Position numbers and translations under genes: made by a program
Notes under the pieces: generated by a model
The model's input: only the letters and a program-made list of their open reading frames with translations
Database searches by the model: none
What the model was told of the DNA's origin: nothing
Shown here: piece by piece, positions 12,101-24,460 of the stretch
Position numbering within the stretch: the stretch's first letter is position 1
Layout: each line of letters begins with the position of its first letter
Assembly (NCBI GenBank): GCA_013396525.1
Contig: VWYX01000276.1
Coordinates: 275,318 to 339,317 of the forward strand
DNA length: 64,000 bases
DNA from: Chaetorhynchus papuensis
Taxonomy: Eukaryota > Chordata > Aves > Passeriformes > Rhipiduridae
Reading direction: 5' to 3'

Positions 12101-15100
12101 GCACCTTTTTGCACGTTCACAAACAGGCTTCAGCACATGCTATTCTCTCAAATGTCCTAAGTAGGCAGGATTTCATCTGACTGGTTGATTAAAGAGATTA
12201 GTTCACTCAGTCATTACAGTGAGTGTCACATTTCTAGCGAGCACAAGAAAAGGCCCAGACTGTAGCAGAAAACAGAGCTCATTTTACCAATAACAGTGAA
12301 GATGATTTTCTCTCAACTGCAATAAATTCAAGGGCTGCCAACCAGGATTTTTAAAATACCATTTTTAGGCAGAAGAGACTTTTCTGCTTGCAGTTCACCT
12401 CCTTCTCATTATGTGAAGAAATAGGAACGAAGCACATACTTAGCAATATCCTAGGAAAAAGGCAAGGCTTGCTTTTTCTGGTTTTAATATTACCTACGTA
12501 GCTCTCATTTCATTCCTCTACTATCATTTATTTACTGTGAATTTTGTGTCTTTCCAAGACCAAAAAAAGAAGCAGCCCCTCAACCAAATGAAGAAACACT
12601 GCTGTTTCCTACAACCCCAGGTGCTCCTTGGACATCTTCCTTTTCCCCACTTCCCCTGATCCCAGCCACCCATGCTAAATATGGACTTGGGGATACTGCC
12701 AGAGCCACATGATGAGAAATCAGCAAGTAGGAACTGTTTCACTGCTGCTACCCCAGTGAAGCTGAAGACAGCTATAACAAATAATTGTAAAGGGAATTTT
12801 ATGTTTTAAATTGTATAATATCTACCTTATGAAGGCGTTTTTACTGAAGATTGACAAGTGTGGGAAGTGTGAATAGTGCAAGTGTTCACAAATTATAAGG
12901 ATCCAAAAAAAGTTTAAATGCATGTGTTATAATATTGGGGAGAGGGGAAGAAAGTGGAGGTGTCATAAAAAAAGGAAAAAAAGGGAGGCATTTTGTGAAA
13001 AATTTACCTAGAAAAATTAAAATGGTACCATTTCTTCATCCACTTTCACATTTTGCTGAACCTCACCTGCAGCATTTTTCATGTATTTACATGAATGCTC
13101 ATTCTACAGACATCAAGTCTTTAAAAATACCTTTTTGTAACAAGCACTAATAGCAACTTCATAATTACATAAGACAAATACAGCACCCTCGTAACACGTA
13201 CGGTTTATCTAACAAATTTATCTGAGGTCTATAGCCACATATCAAATTAAAGATTAATTCGCCTACCTCACTCTTTCTTTAGAAAGTACAAAATCCTAGG
13301 AAATTCTAAACATACAGCTATTATTAAAATATATGACTCAACATTAATGAGAAATACAACCAGACTGGCTGCTTTAGTACTGTCATAATAGAAAAACACC
13401 AAAACACAACATTTTTAGGAACTGTGCATATAATCCCCTAAAAGGTGAAGCTTCTGTAAACTTTGACGGATTACTCAAATCATCCTGTGTAGCTAATTCT
13501 AATGATCTATCTTACAGCCTCTTAGGCTCTAATGCTGTAGCCTGCTCACAAGACTTCCAAAATGGCTTACTAAATACAAACATTCAAACACAGGTGAAGG
13601 AGTCCCAAGGAAGCTGCAGAGCTCAGTAAAACCCTGCTCTACCTCCAGCAAAGGGTGATGTGGATTTGCAAAAGGCACTCTTCCAAAAAAAGATTAGAAA
13701 GCAGACTCTGGAGCTGAGAAGTTCCTCTGCAGGGAAACTGAAATAACATTTAAAAAAAACAAAGCAGGATGATGTGTACTGATTGTAAAAAACCCCAACA
13801 GATTTAACGTGGAAGAAGAGGGCTGCAAAGAGAAGCTGTTTTGATCTCTCTGACCCAGAAGAGAGACAAGCTAACTTGTAGGTATGTTCACGGTTTTAAA
13901 AAGACGTTCTCCAGGATTTTTTTTTTCTTTGTAACAGACAAAGCTGTGCCTTAGAAAGACTCTTCAGTCAGGGGCTAGGAATCCTCCTTCTTCTACAAGG
14001 AACATAGTCTCAAAAATCTGGATGCAAGACAGACACGTTAAGAGTTGCAGTTTATAGATCCAGCATTTTAACTCGGGAAGAATTGACCGATCCCTCTGGA
14101 ACCAAATGGATGACTGGAGCTCATGAGGGAATGATTAACAAAAAGGAAGGGGAAAGGACATGAGCTCAGTGACTGTGACACAGATAACCTAAACCAGATT
14201 TCTTAATGTTAGTCAGTATTTTTTTTGTCCTTCAAAAATGATGCAGCTAGATGGCCTTTTAAGGATTTTATTGCATTTTTAAACAGAAATTAGTTTACTA
14301 CATTCAGTACACTTCCACATATACATCTTTTACAGATATACAAACTGAATTTATCAGTACCATAGGCAAAAGAATACTCCAACTCTAAATCAAAACCATT
14401 CCCACCTAATAAAAATATTTTCACTTCTTACACTGAAGTCCTGACTTACGCCTAAAAGAATCTTAAAGACACAGAAGACCATATGTTTATACAGAGATTT
14501 CAAAATAGACCCAAAGTCTTTGTTTACTTATTCCAACTCATCATCTCCAAAGGAATAGCCGAAAAAAGTGACGGAGAACTTTACAGATGCTGTCAAATAG
14601 CTATATATAACAACATTTTCTGCTTAGTGACAGACATGCTGCAGGAGGATGTAGTTTAGACTTTTATTCCCCAAAGCTCTCAACAGCTGAACAGATTCCC
14701 TCACCATGCAACACCATACAAGAAAGGATAATATGTTCAAAGACTTATTTTTGGACACAGCCATAAAGTAAAAAGTGTCTATATTCACTTTATTGTACAG
14801 TAACAAAGTGGGGAGTCATTGTATTTGCCCTTACCTCTCTGGTAACAGACTCTGTAAGCGATGAAAGACACAACATCATAGGCCAATTAAAATGGATTTG
14901 CTTACTAAGTCTGGAAAGTGAATCTTGCCAGACTCAGCTGCCAGTATTTTGTACAGAAATCTTTTTGACTCCACCCATAAGCAATATTAGTCTTTGAATG
15001 TTGCCAATACCACTGAAACATTGTGGTTTGGAAACCACAAAGTTTTAAATGCAAAATATGTAACAGATGAAGCAACCGGCCCGTTTCTTAAGCAATTACT

Positions 15101-18100
15101 TTTTGTGCAGTATACTCCTACAGTACTTGGGAATGGTTTCTTATTTGATGCATGTTAAAAATACCATGAATTGGTGCTGTCCAACAATTAGAGGTTACAT
15201 ATGTCACACAGTGTTAAAATAAAAGCATCAAAGGGCACTAAAGTCATACTTTTGATGCTAGTAAAAAAAAGGATAAGCTGAAGTGCTATGGCCCATCTAC
15301 AGAAACCATACAGCTTCCAAAGACTATATAGATACAAATACCTATAAGTGACTGCAACAATTACATCTTATTTTCTGCACCTTTCAATTTTGCATGCAAC
15401 ACCAAACGTTGATTAAAACCCCCGCTATTTGATAAATGCACCAAGTGCTGGCCTAGTTTTAATGCATCCACAAGTGTCCACCATTCCCCTCACCCTGTAT
15501 TAACGCAGCAGCCCCTTCTACAAAACAAGTAACCAAGTGTATGTACCAAGGTGCTTCACAGAGAAGTCAATTGTCCCAAAATTCAAGTACCAATTACTTT
15601 TTTGAATTCCTACAGCTGGTCATTTTCCCTCTGAATTTTCAGTCTAGGACACTGCATGTCAGACAGTCATTGGACAGGGCATTTTCTATTACCATATCTG
15701 TTCTTGAATGCAGTCTTAGGTTGCCCTAGGGTTCTTCAAAGTTGGTTTTTCAAAACTCTCAGCAAAAAAAGCAAAACAAACAACATGCTCAAAGAAAAAA
15801 AACCCAAACAATATCAAGTCATTCCCCCTTTTCTGATCATACAGAAAATACAACCACACTCTTGCATTCTTCCAAAGGTGGTTCAGCTTTTGCAATACAT
15901 TGGGTTGTAGAAGAAAAGCAATGCTCTGACCATAAAACACACAAATTCTTATATACACAACAGTTTGCCCACTTCCAACTATCCCAATTGGTCTAATGTA
16001 AGTTCTCTTCCCACAAACTTGCTTTACACTCTGCAATTAACAGGATGAACAAAGTCAAAGAATATCCATCTCAGTCACCAAGAAAGAAAGAGTACTTTAT
16101 TTGTACTCTGTCCCATAACCACACTGCATCAAATAGTGCTTTTACAGCAGTGAAGGCCAGTAGACTGTATTATATTTATATTTACATGAAAGGGCAATCC
16201 CATCATTAACACTTACAATACAAGTAGTGATTTGGGTAATGGAAGTTCATAAATCTACCACATTTAACAACATAAAACAAGGCCATTGAGCTTCAAAAAT
16301 TTCCTTGAATGACACAGTGGCAAGAAGGCAAAATAAGTATTATGAAAAAGGTAAGGTGATCTGCTAGTTGTTGAGCAACACTGTATTTTAAGATCTAACA
16401 CTGTGATTTTCTGGAGAATTGCTGGTTTAGCTCTTAAACTTGCATGACTGCAAATGAAAAGCTGCACACATGAGCCTGTCCTCTTCAGGATGCAGCTTAA
16501 GCTCATATAAAAGTTATCTTATATTAGAAAGTACTCTCCTGTATTAGTTGAGTTGGGCTTGATGCACACTCCCTGTAAGACCAGTATGAATACAGAGAAC
16601 ATATAGTTCTTTTCCCTGGTAGTATTTTAATGCCCTTTATGGAATGAGAAGCAAAAAATCCTTCTCTTGATCCTCATACTGTAACAATTTATTCTGGTCC
16701 TATAAGTAGCTCGGGAGAGACTTCCGAGCTCTCAAATTTATTTGAAAAAAGACTTCTGTCCTGGGGTGACATTATGATATGAAATATGTATCCCCTCTCG
16801 TCGGTTTTGGTGCCTTTCTGTGCCTTTAAACTGAGCCTGTGAGTTCAAATAACGAAAATAAAGATGCAAAGGTAAAGCAGATGACTATAAGCACAATGGT
16901 CTACCCCTTCAATTTGTATTAGTTTTTAAATGCATTTTATCCTAAACATCTCAGAAAGGTAGAGCAATTAAATTGGCCTTTTAGCCCACTTCTGAGATCC
17001 AGGAAATGCCCTCATTTAAATATTTATTACCCATTTTCCAGTTCTTGAATCTTCTAACAGGAATACAGTGCAGACAGAGCATATTTTCATCCTTAATTGA
17101 GTGAGGAGCACCTGAAGTAGTTTTAAACAATTTAAGGTCAGATACCAGAAGTAGTCCTGTGAAAAGTGTGTACAGACCACACTTACCTGTTTTCCATATA
17201 AACTGCTGCTTGTTTTCCTATCTTATATTCTTCTTCTAGGTATTTATAAACTTCAGTAATATTGGCTTCAGTTTTAAGAGTTTGATATATGATGAGAGCT
17301 TTACAGTATGCCAAGGAAACACAGAAGACAGAGAAAATACCTGACGATTTTGGTCAAGTGAAAAAGATCTCAAGAAACTGATGTGTGATTCTGAGGTCAG
17401 GCAGATGACATGAAATGAACCCATCCCTGTGCTGGTTTTCAAACCAACACTACTAAGAAAAAACTGTTCACTCACATTATCAAGTCAGACTACTGTAAGA
17501 AATTTGCCTATCACGATATTTCGGAAAAGGTTGTTTCAGATACCAAAAGGTAGTTCTATCTACCTTCTTTAATTAGCTCAGTGTTAAATCTGCAGCCAAC
17601 TTTTCAGTGTATTAGTAATTTTTCTTTCCAGTTATTTGGTTATCAGGACCTCATTACTAACATTTGGTATTTCTTTCTTTGCCTTGTGCTGATAGGTTTC
17701 ACTGGATGCCTGACACTGTTTCTCTGCTTCCAACTGGAATACATGAGACTCACGATGAGTCTGACTTTATATGCAAATTTAGGAAAGACTCAGGCAGTGC
17801 AGTGCCTAGAACAAGAGTCCTGGCACTCATGCTGGGGTTAACAAAAACCCTCACCATTCAAAAACTGCAGTAGGCTTTGGATGACATTTTGGACAACTGA
17901 AACTCCAACCCTGCCATGTAAGTTTTCTCAGCAGCTCAGGATCCTCACAAATACTGCCTTTACCTGCTGGTGAGGGGGTGGAGAGAAGAAGAAATTTCTC
18001 CCGACTAAATGTCTCTCAGAAGTTCATAAAAACTGAAATCGCAGACGATGAAGTTTTGACCTTCTGTTTTTGAGCTGCCTCACTGGAAACAAAAGCTAAG

Positions 18101-20759
18101 AATGTAAGTACGAGCACGTTCATTTTAACTAATTAAAACCCACGTCGGCAGCACTCGGCTGGCTCCCTTTCTCTGGGCGTGTGCTGCCACCACGAGGATT
18201 AACAACAAAACGCAAAGAATACAGGAATTCCTCAACAACACCTGGTGAAGAGCAACACTCAACTGCAAACCTTCCTCTGGTCAGCCCCACTTTTGGGTTT
18301 GTTACCCCATTGCAGCCTATCGCCCTTAGTCCCCTCTGAAAGCCTTGGAAGGGTGAAAGTAGGGAGAAGTCAGAGACGAGTCAAGCAGGGAAACTCTCCA
18401 AACAGGCTGTGTCCTAAGCTGAGAGTCTGCAGCTGAGATTCCACACCACTCTCATTCCTCCTGCCATGTTTATACACAATTTATGCATCTAAGTTTTACT
18501 GAAAGATGATGCCTCCTCCTAATCATCTTAGTGGTCCACACAACCATAAAAATTTTGGTAAAGAGTCCAATATTCCTGGAGACAGTAGCACTACTTTAAA
18601 ATGTCATGCGTGCTGTTTTGATAAACAAATCTGTTCACAGATTTACGACAACAACAAAGCCTCAAGCAGTCAACTAGTCATTAGTTTTCTCAAAATATAA
18701 CAGGACAACCACATCTTAGGTTTTTTTTTTTTAAATCAGAAGAACAAAGCACTGGTAATTTTATAGATTATCAAGGTGGACAGCTTAAGTTCTTCAGCTA
18801 CAGTTTTTGGTAGCAGAACAAGCCTGCATCAGAACAATTATATTTATAGCGCTGGTAAGTTGATATACACAAAACTGTAGTAGTCAAAGATGTGTGGTCC
18901 CCTGAGAAGACAAGAACTTATAATGACAATATTCATTCACTCATAATAATACCAATGCAGATTGCTGCTTTCCCAACATCTTTAAGGAAACATTACATCC
19001 CCTAAATACTTGTATTTAAACCTTCCTAATTCAACTATCAGTTATAATATACTATCCCTTCTGCATCAGAAAATGGAAAGGTTTCTCAGCTTTACTTTTT
19101 CTCCCAAAACCTGACATCCCTTTTTCAGTTTGAATCAGTTCTATCTCAAAATTCAAGGCAAAATCATGTTTAAAGAAAACTATTTAGGGTGATTTCATGA
19201 AGATAGGAACATCCACCTGGAGACCTGCAAGTTTATTATTTACTCGTTATGAATGAGTTTCAAATGACTGATGCCTGCAGTTAATATGCACACCAGTACT
19301 GTAAGTGTGCACATCACACTGCTCAGAAAGAAAGAGGATGGACCCATGGGAACACTCGAGCTATCCTCAAGCTCAACCTGTTGGTGTACACAGAAGAGTA
19401 AAGCCACGTGTCTTGAAAAGTGGTATGAGTTTAGAATCACATACATCTACCACATCTTGGCTAAGATTTACTGCAACACAAAGCTTAACAGATGGGAATC
19501 TCGCTATCTCTAAAGAAGGGACGATTCCTTCAGTGAATTCCATTGCGTCTGTGAGGTTTAAATCAGGATATCAGATGGGAGGCTCAGGCACCAGTCAGCA
19601 GAAGAGTTTGTTTGATCAGCTAATTTTCTGGATGAGTAAAGGTGATCTCACCTACGTCTGATTCATTCAGCAATGCAAAAGTAAGAGGAAAGCTCAAGAG
19701 ATGAAAGGTGAACAGCTTGCAAAAGAAAAATCAGATGTACCTTGAATCAACACCAGTCTTGTCTAAGACAAAGTTGGTTAGACTTACTGCTTTACAAGGA
19801 ATAGGGTAATGCAGTGATAACTCTGAGTAATGCTGGATACTGCCACCACTCAAACCACTTCCACTAAGTCAAGGACAATCACCAATCATTCTTCCTTCCC
19901 ATACGGCTTCAGGAACAGCAGTTGTAGAAAACATGAAGGGTGCATGAAGTGGTTTTAAAACTCTCAATGTCTTCAGTATCTACCTTTAACCAGAGAAGAT
20001 TCTCCTTAAAAGAAGTTGCTAAAAAATGGCCACGTTGGAGAAACTGTGAGACAGGAAGGAAACAACTGAATTGCATGGCTGTTATCTGCTACCCAAGCAT
20101 TAATACAGAAATGTGTGTATTTCATCCCAAATGTGGTGTAACCTGGAGGGGAGCATGGTGGGAGTGGGAAACTGAAGAAAAGTAAATCACAGGCTGTGAC
20201 AATAAACTTTGACAAATATCTTCAGAGTTGCTGTTTCCATGTCGACAGTGGACCAGTTATCACCGTTTAACAACAAAGCCTGAGTGCAATCTGTAGAATT
20301 GATCTCCACTAAGACTATTCACAGTGGTCTTTGCAATTACTGTTTTGGTGGCAATGGGTGTATCTGGGACTTGAGATGGAAGAAACAGTCTTCCTCATAC
20401 AAGGTCACACAATAGCTTAAGAAATATTTAAAGGAGTTAACAGTCAACATGTGAGTATTACACAGTGAGATACCATCCAACATAAGGTCCTAGACCTTTA
20501 TCTTCACATCTCTGTGTCTATGAACACTGCACCTGCCTTTCTGGGGTAAACCCACAGTGTTCCATCATCTGCATCTACCGTAATGTGGTGTGATGAATGA
20601 GTGCCAATCCAGTGCACCTCACTCCATCAAAGTGCTCTTAAAGACCACTTGGCCTTCCAAAAGGAACTATTTCCTACCATTAGTGGGGAGAACGTCTTGC
20701 AGAAGTTTTAACTTACATCTGACAGAAGATGACTGAAAATATATGGGCCTGAAAAATAA

Positions 20760-20861
20760 ACCATGAACAAAAGCCGACTTTTGCATATCGCTAGGTTGGA
20801 AGAGAGCTTCAAGATCATCTTCCAACCTAGTAATATGCAAAAGTCAGCTTTTGTTTATGGT
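20760..20861. repeat. 102-bp near-perfect palindrome (43-nt arms, 16-nt loop) with CR1-like centre
   Basis: Arm 1 (20760-20802) and the reverse complement of arm 2 (20819-20861) agree at 39 of 43 positions. All four differences are transitions, and three of them fall at CpG positions kept in arm 1 (CG in arm 1, TG or TA in arm 2). The loop is 20803-20818. The centre, AGGTTGGAAG...CTTCAAGATCAT...CTTCCAACCT, resembles the CR1 3' end, which is itself weakly self-complementary. The outer arms (ACCATRAACAAAAGCYGACTTTTGCATAT) are not CR1 sequence that I recognise. It could be a short MITE-like element, an inverted copying event at a CR1 tail, or a hairpin RNA source. Confidence 0.8.
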
Positions 20862-23079
20862 TGGTTTGGCAAGATGTGGAAACTGATAAAGAACATCCTA
20901 CTAAGCCACACGAAGGTTGCAGCTCTTTACTAAAGAGCCATTAGGAAGCTGAGAATTTACTTCAGTCTGAAATAAAAACAATGGTTACCATTATAAAACT
21001 GTTAGACCAGCCTCTGTCTTGTACAGAAGTTTCATCAGAACATGGTATTTCATGAGCTGAGCTTGAAATTAACCATCATGCACCACCCGAGTTTAAAACA
21101 AAATTAAAATCCATGCTGCCTTCATAATAAAATTAACACAAGTTTTCTTCCCAGTTTACTTCCAATTCTCCAAATTGCAAAGACAGCATTAACAGTTCTA
21201 ATTACGCTGTGGTATAAGCCATGGCAATTTAGCTACAGAATCCTGCTTCATTCAGTGCAAAGCAAATGGTGAGTAAACAGCAAATAGAGGTGGTACAATG
21301 GTACCTATAAACTGGTGAAACTGGTGTAAGAAGGCATTTGGCACAGCCAAGAGGCTGCTACGGTCTTCTTTGAGAAACAAGAACAGTATGGCTCTTTTTG
21401 CCACAGAGATGTTTGCTTCACTGCACAGAAGGTCACACACACAGGTGCCTTCATATCCAGCAGCACCGTTCTCCACACCTGAACCGGCAGGTAACTGGGA
21501 ACACAGGTGCAGACAGCTTTGAGTGTCACAGCTTCTTTTTGAGTACAGTGTCTGTTCAGTCAGTCATTCAAATTCTGCCTAAACTTATTCCATATTTGTA
21601 AACAAGTTATTGAACTTTTTTGGTAATTCCTCTGGCTTTTTTAGAGCAACCGGCAATAGCCGGAAGTTACAATACCCTGTGACTCAGTTACTCCTGAATT
21701 ACTGACATGGTTTATCCAACACCGACCTCAGCTTAGGTAAGATCCCACAGGATTCATTAGTTCTGGCATAGTACCACAGATAGAAGACAAGCATTAAGCA
21801 ACAGAATAGATGTGTGATCTAAAATAAAAAGATGAAATTGCATCATTTTTTGAATGGGATTTGGAGCCCATTTCGTTCCAATAAAAGAATACAGGATTTC
21901 CAAATTACAGTTATCAAGCCCACTGATGACACATTCAATAACTATACTCCACACAGAAGTATTTGTGAAGTGTTACGTTTACAGTCACACACATTTTCTA
22001 AGGAAAAAAGGTAGACCAAATAATTATACAGAAGCTTTGTAGTAAAAATTTTACCACTACATAAACAGTTCTATGACCAGAGATGGTAAACTTAAGCTGT
22101 GAGTATGATGCAGGAACTCGACCATACAAGAAAATCCTGGTAACCTCCAATTCACTAACTGGGAATCTGCTTCATCTTGGGGTAAATCAGATTACTGACT
22201 GCAACAATGAGCTGCTGCCTCACTTTTTTTCCATGCACTCTTGACATGAATTAATAGCAAGGGGCAGGGACAAAGTTTTCCCTCACAGGAGTATGGCTGT
22301 CCATCTGTCTAGGCTCAGAGACCTTTGTTTGGTGCAGTAAGGGACTCATTCTTTACTTGGCCTCTGGCTCCCAAAGCTGGTTAGATGGAGACTTTTCAGT
22401 TATGGAAATCTGCAGCAGCAATGCAGTCTGGTAATCTTCACAACCTGGGGCAGTCATCCTACCCTGGCACGCTGCTGCCAAGACACCCTCCACTATACTG
22501 CATCTCATGCTTCTCTGAAGTGAGACAAGAGGATATCAACAGCTGCCAGCAGTCATCATTTTCTCACTGGACTAGAACTGGAGATTACATACAGGAAAGC
22601 CAGGAACATTGTACTTTTAAGACTTGAAGACATTCTCATGCTGTGAAGACAGGGAACCTGTCTGACCAGTACCTGAGAGACCCAGGCTGGTCCAGTTTCT
22701 CCACAGCTGGGCTTTCACATCTTGGATGTGTAACCACCAGAGGAGGCCATACAGCTGCAGCATTATTGCTGCTTCCCCACTCTCAAGATTATTTCATTTG
22801 AGAAGCAGTTTTCAGAAATTGTAGTAAATATCAACATAATAATTTGGACACCAAAGGTAGCAGCTCATTGTAGCAGCTCTCTAAAATAATTTTAGAAGTA
22901 GGCCAGGCTGTAGACATCTAAACTAATAGTTGAAAATTAGACGATATGTAAATCTGAACATGATCCACTTCTACTTCCATTTTCCATCTGAACAAGAGGA
23001 AATATATTAATGGTCCACTCCTTGGAAAAATCCAAGGTACCAAAGACTTCAGTATACAGTGCAAGAATATTCCATATCC

Positions 23080-23101
23080 AAAAAAAAAAAAAAAAAAAAA
23101 A
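23080..23101. repeat. A(21-22) homopolymer run
   Basis: Longest A run in the window. I could recognise no gene-like or retrocopy sequence upstream of it, so it is listed only as a homopolymer. Confidence 0.95.
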
Positions 23102-24233
23102 GATGACATACAGTCAACATGTCACATTCATTTGCTATTATTTTTTCTATACTGTACATGCTGTAAGGAATGAGAATTACCTATGAGGAATGCAGAAAGA
23201 AAGCAGCCAGCCATTTATTTCAAGACAACATAACACATGTTGAAATAAAGCACATGTACCAAAGTTTGGAATGCCCAACTCTTGCATGTACATTTGACAG
23301 CTTGACTATAGCTAGAATCAAACCCTACTGATCATTATAGTTGAGTCTTCCTAATAATATTCATTATATGACACTATCCAGCTGATTCTAAGTTTTCCAT
23401 CATTAATACCAATGGAAATTTATGACCAGAAGGGAAAATTAGGAAAACAAGCAAAAAAAAGTGTTTCTGTCAATATTTTAATAAATCTGCTGTTCTGAAA
23501 ATAACCTTAATTTTGTCAGCACCCTGCTGTTGAGTCAGGGGTTGCACACTGCATTTTACAGGCTTTGTGAAAGATACTGCATTTTCTGTTTTAAAGCTCA
23601 GAGTAAGAGTGCCCTTAAAGATATAAAATCAACTGAAACAGAATAAATGAACGAATTATTAACATCACTTAAATACATATTCAAGGACTGAGCCAAGTAC
23701 AAAGTGTCAAAAATATCACTAAAACAAAAAAAAGAATATTCTTCTTGAAGGAATTGATACATTCAGACTATGAAACAAAACACTTTTGTAAGTCTTCATC
23801 AGTGCTGACCATTTGACTCCAAGTGAAGTTGGTAGAAGACAAAACCACTCAGTACTTCTGAAGCACTTTCGATGACATGCGCCACAATCAAACTGAGAAA
23901 TCAGACACTCAAGAAAATTTTCTGCCAAGCTTCTGGATCTCAGCTCCCTCTTCCAACTCGAGCAGTAAATTCCAGACTGATGACACTGCAAAATTAAGTT
24001 CACATTTGGGATTCCTGCAGTCACAGCAAAACTTGCTATGCTTTCAGTGTAAAAGCATGTGTTTTAAATACTTTCACATTACACTGACTTAGAATTTCAG
24101 ATCTTTATATACTACAGCAAAATCAGAAACACAACTGCTCCTATACTTATAAGTAATTTTTCCTCCTCCACAGTTTATGCTCACAATCTATTCTGGAAAT
24201 TCTTTTAGAAGAAAATGCATGTTTTCTCCACAG

Positions 24234-24460
24234 GAAGGGTCCCTGTGTGGAGAGTTAACTAAAATGCTAGAAGACCTAGCTCCAGTTAGAGCATTTATCA
24301 GAACACCCACAGGGGAAGGGCTACCCTTTGAAATGTTAAATACATTGTCAACCAGGGATGGGGGTCTAGAAAGATTTTCAAGCCATTCTGATGCTCTGAA
24401 AGAAATGTGTACACCTCAGAATCAAAACCCATACTATGATGGGATGACAGACTTAATCAG
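24234..24460 (+). other. Candidate cryptic exon, antisense to GNAL
   Basis: A 227-nt segment is open in one frame (75 codons plus 2 nt). It is preceded by an acceptor-like tract, TTTTCTCCACAG, and followed by a donor-like CAG|GTATTT. An ATG upstream at 24177 keeps the same frame. The translation is mixed in composition with no low complexity (for example PVRAFIRTPTGEG) but matches no family I know. By rough estimate a random 75-codon window stays open about 3% of the time, so chance is quite possible across 37 kb. Alternative: remnant of an unrecognised element or a lncRNA exon. Confidence 0.15.

Larger units (their letters stand above)
5501..20759. other. No gene seen
   Basis: Intron 1 sequence with the small repeats listed (6148, 7695, 9163). 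A modestly GC-richer patch at about 8240-8530 carries a 70-codon frame with no recognisable family. I saw no tRNA, snoRNA or G-alpha exon. Confidence 0.55.

Noticed and set aside
23080..23101. A run as the tail of a processed pseudogene
   Set aside because: No recognisable coding relic, polyadenylation signal arrangement or target duplication could be identified around it.
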